From Ochotona curzoniae (Eukaryota > Chordata > Mammalia > Lagomorpha > Ochotonidae), in assembly GCF_017591425.1 (NCBI RefSeq), contig NW_024466459.1, positions 6,944,001 through 7,008,000 of the forward strand: a stretch of 64,000 bases of DNA, written 5' to 3'. Position 1 is the first letter of the stretch. Each line of letters opens with the position of its first letter. The notes beneath the pieces are model-generated. The model was not told the DNA's origin. It searched no databases and worked only from the letters and a program-made list of their open reading frames with translations. The position numbers and the translations under genes were made by a program. This document shows, piece after piece, positions 63,111 through 64,000 of this stretch.

Positions 63111-64000
63111 GTACATTTCTGAGGAAACCAGGATTATAAGCCACTCCTGTGGTCACTTTCCTGGTATAGGTCAGGCCTAAGGAGTACACAGAGAATAAAA
63201 GAAGCTTCGGTCCATTGTCCATCACTCCTTTTTGCTTTTGGTTTCGTCATTGAAGCTGCTCTTAGTATCTGGATGAACTCCTAGGCCTTCTCCTCCCCAT
63301 GGTGTTCCAACAGCCCCGAGAGTCGGAAACTGCCAACATGCAGGCAGGGCGGAGGCGTTCCCTCCGTGAACAAGTGTGGCTGAGCCACTGGTGAGCCTCA
63401 GTGGTGTTGCTGCTGAACCCCGGGAGGCACAGACAACCCCCTCCCACGTCCCACCCTGGCCTCCGCCAGCGCTCTAAGCCACATGCCCCACTCCCCAAGC
63501 CCTACTCCGCGCTCCTCTCTTGTCTGGCTCTCATTGAGCGACGCTACAGCCTAAAGAATCAGGACAGGCCAACCAGACACATGCCTGGGGCTGGGGAAGT
63601 GGGGACACTCTCCCTAGTCCTGGTCCTGCGGGGCCTGGCAGCTTGGGACATACATGGCACCCTCCATCACCGTGGGGCCAGGCCATTCCCTGAGGCTGCA
63701 GCTGGGCTTTCAGAGGCACTGGGAGGTCAGGCAGCAAGTTCACGGCACAGGCCACCCACACGGCACATCAGGGCTTCCGGATGGTCCCTGGGGCCAGAAC
63801 TGCGCTGGCCCTTGGCCGTGACTCAGAGGACTCCACCATATGGCCTCCCTCGGGAGGATGAGAGGAGGAAAAGAAGTGGATCCACGGGGCAAGAAAGGGC
63901 TACCCTTCCCTCCGGGTGCAGAGGACTGTTCCTGGGCAAGGGGTGGGGGTGGCAGGCCTTGCAAAGGGTGTTGAATACACGGACAGAGCACCAGCTAACA
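63111..64000. other. Unique DNA to the window end
   Basis: GC-rich non-repetitive sequence. Minus-strand frames of 78, 76 and 83 codons are consistent with stop-poor composition. Nothing recognised; any feature crossing 64000 cannot be judged. Confidence 0.45.

Noticed and set aside
1..64000. tRNA genes
   Set aside because: B-box-like words (GGTTCAAGTCC and similar) all fall within C-SINE or MIR copies, which are tRNA-derived; no cloverleaf was found elsewhere.
1..64000. CRISPR arrays, bacterial operons, phage or plasmid features
   Set aside because: No regularly spaced repeats with unique spacers, no ribosome-binding-site/ORF organisation; repeat content is mammalian.

Overview
The window looks like ordinary non-coding nuclear DNA from a lagomorph, most likely a pika (Ochotona). 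The evidence is about 23 copies, on both strands, of the tRNA-derived lagomorph C-type SINE. The copies at 11107 and 13418 have a head of the form I associate with pika rather than rabbit (13418: 'gcctagcggctaaaatcc', a 'gatggcccaaagccttgg' core and an 'aaaataaataaatcttt' tail). Around them lie repeats shared by all placental mammals: MIR, L2, L1M, MER20, MER5, a Tigger/MER2 element and MaLR LTRs. The species call is from memory of the families, not from a search.

I found no protein-coding gene, recognisable exon, tRNA/rRNA gene, processed pseudogene, CRISPR array or bacterial feature. The longest open frames (264, 219, 193, 192, 188 codons) lie in SINEs, low-complexity DNA or GC-rich unique DNA. 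None gives a protein family I recognise or has a convincing exon structure. The window is probably intergenic or inside a large intron.

Layout. 1-9 kb: unique DNA, an L1M relic, a lagomorph 3'-UTR-like repeat, a CCAT satellite with a perfect 48-bp duplication, two MIRs and two AT-rich blocks that look constrained (6.5-7.0 and 8.26-8.44 kb). 9-15 kb: repeat-dense, with four SINEs, a 490-bp purine tract, a near-complete Tigger/MER2 element, an L1M fragment split by a SINE and a MaLR LTR. 15-26 kb: mostly unique, with MIRs, a MER20 split by a SINE, a CR1/L3-like relic and AT-rich regulatory-looking blocks near 20.7, 21.1 and 24.4-24.9 kb. 26-35.6 kb: SINEs surrounding a sharply bounded AT-rich block (30.4-30.85 kb) with five TAATT(A/G) cores. 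35-49 kb: unique DNA with scattered MIR, MER5, MER20, L1M, MaLR and SINE copies. 49-54 kb: a possible minus-strand poly(A) site and a CpG/forkhead-rich block at 50.65-51.05 kb. 54.5-64 kb: the most CpG-rich part, with a hand-counted CpG-island-like segment (54541-55020), smaller CpG clusters, a SINE tandem pair and a GATA-motif cluster (62.0-62.26 kb).

No genes act together here. If the window has a function it is probably cis-regulatory, in the AT-rich and CpG-rich blocks. I see no evidence of a novel biological system. The best leads are the 30.4-30.85 kb block, the orphan CpG island and the GATA cluster. All need a multi-species alignment, which could not be run here.
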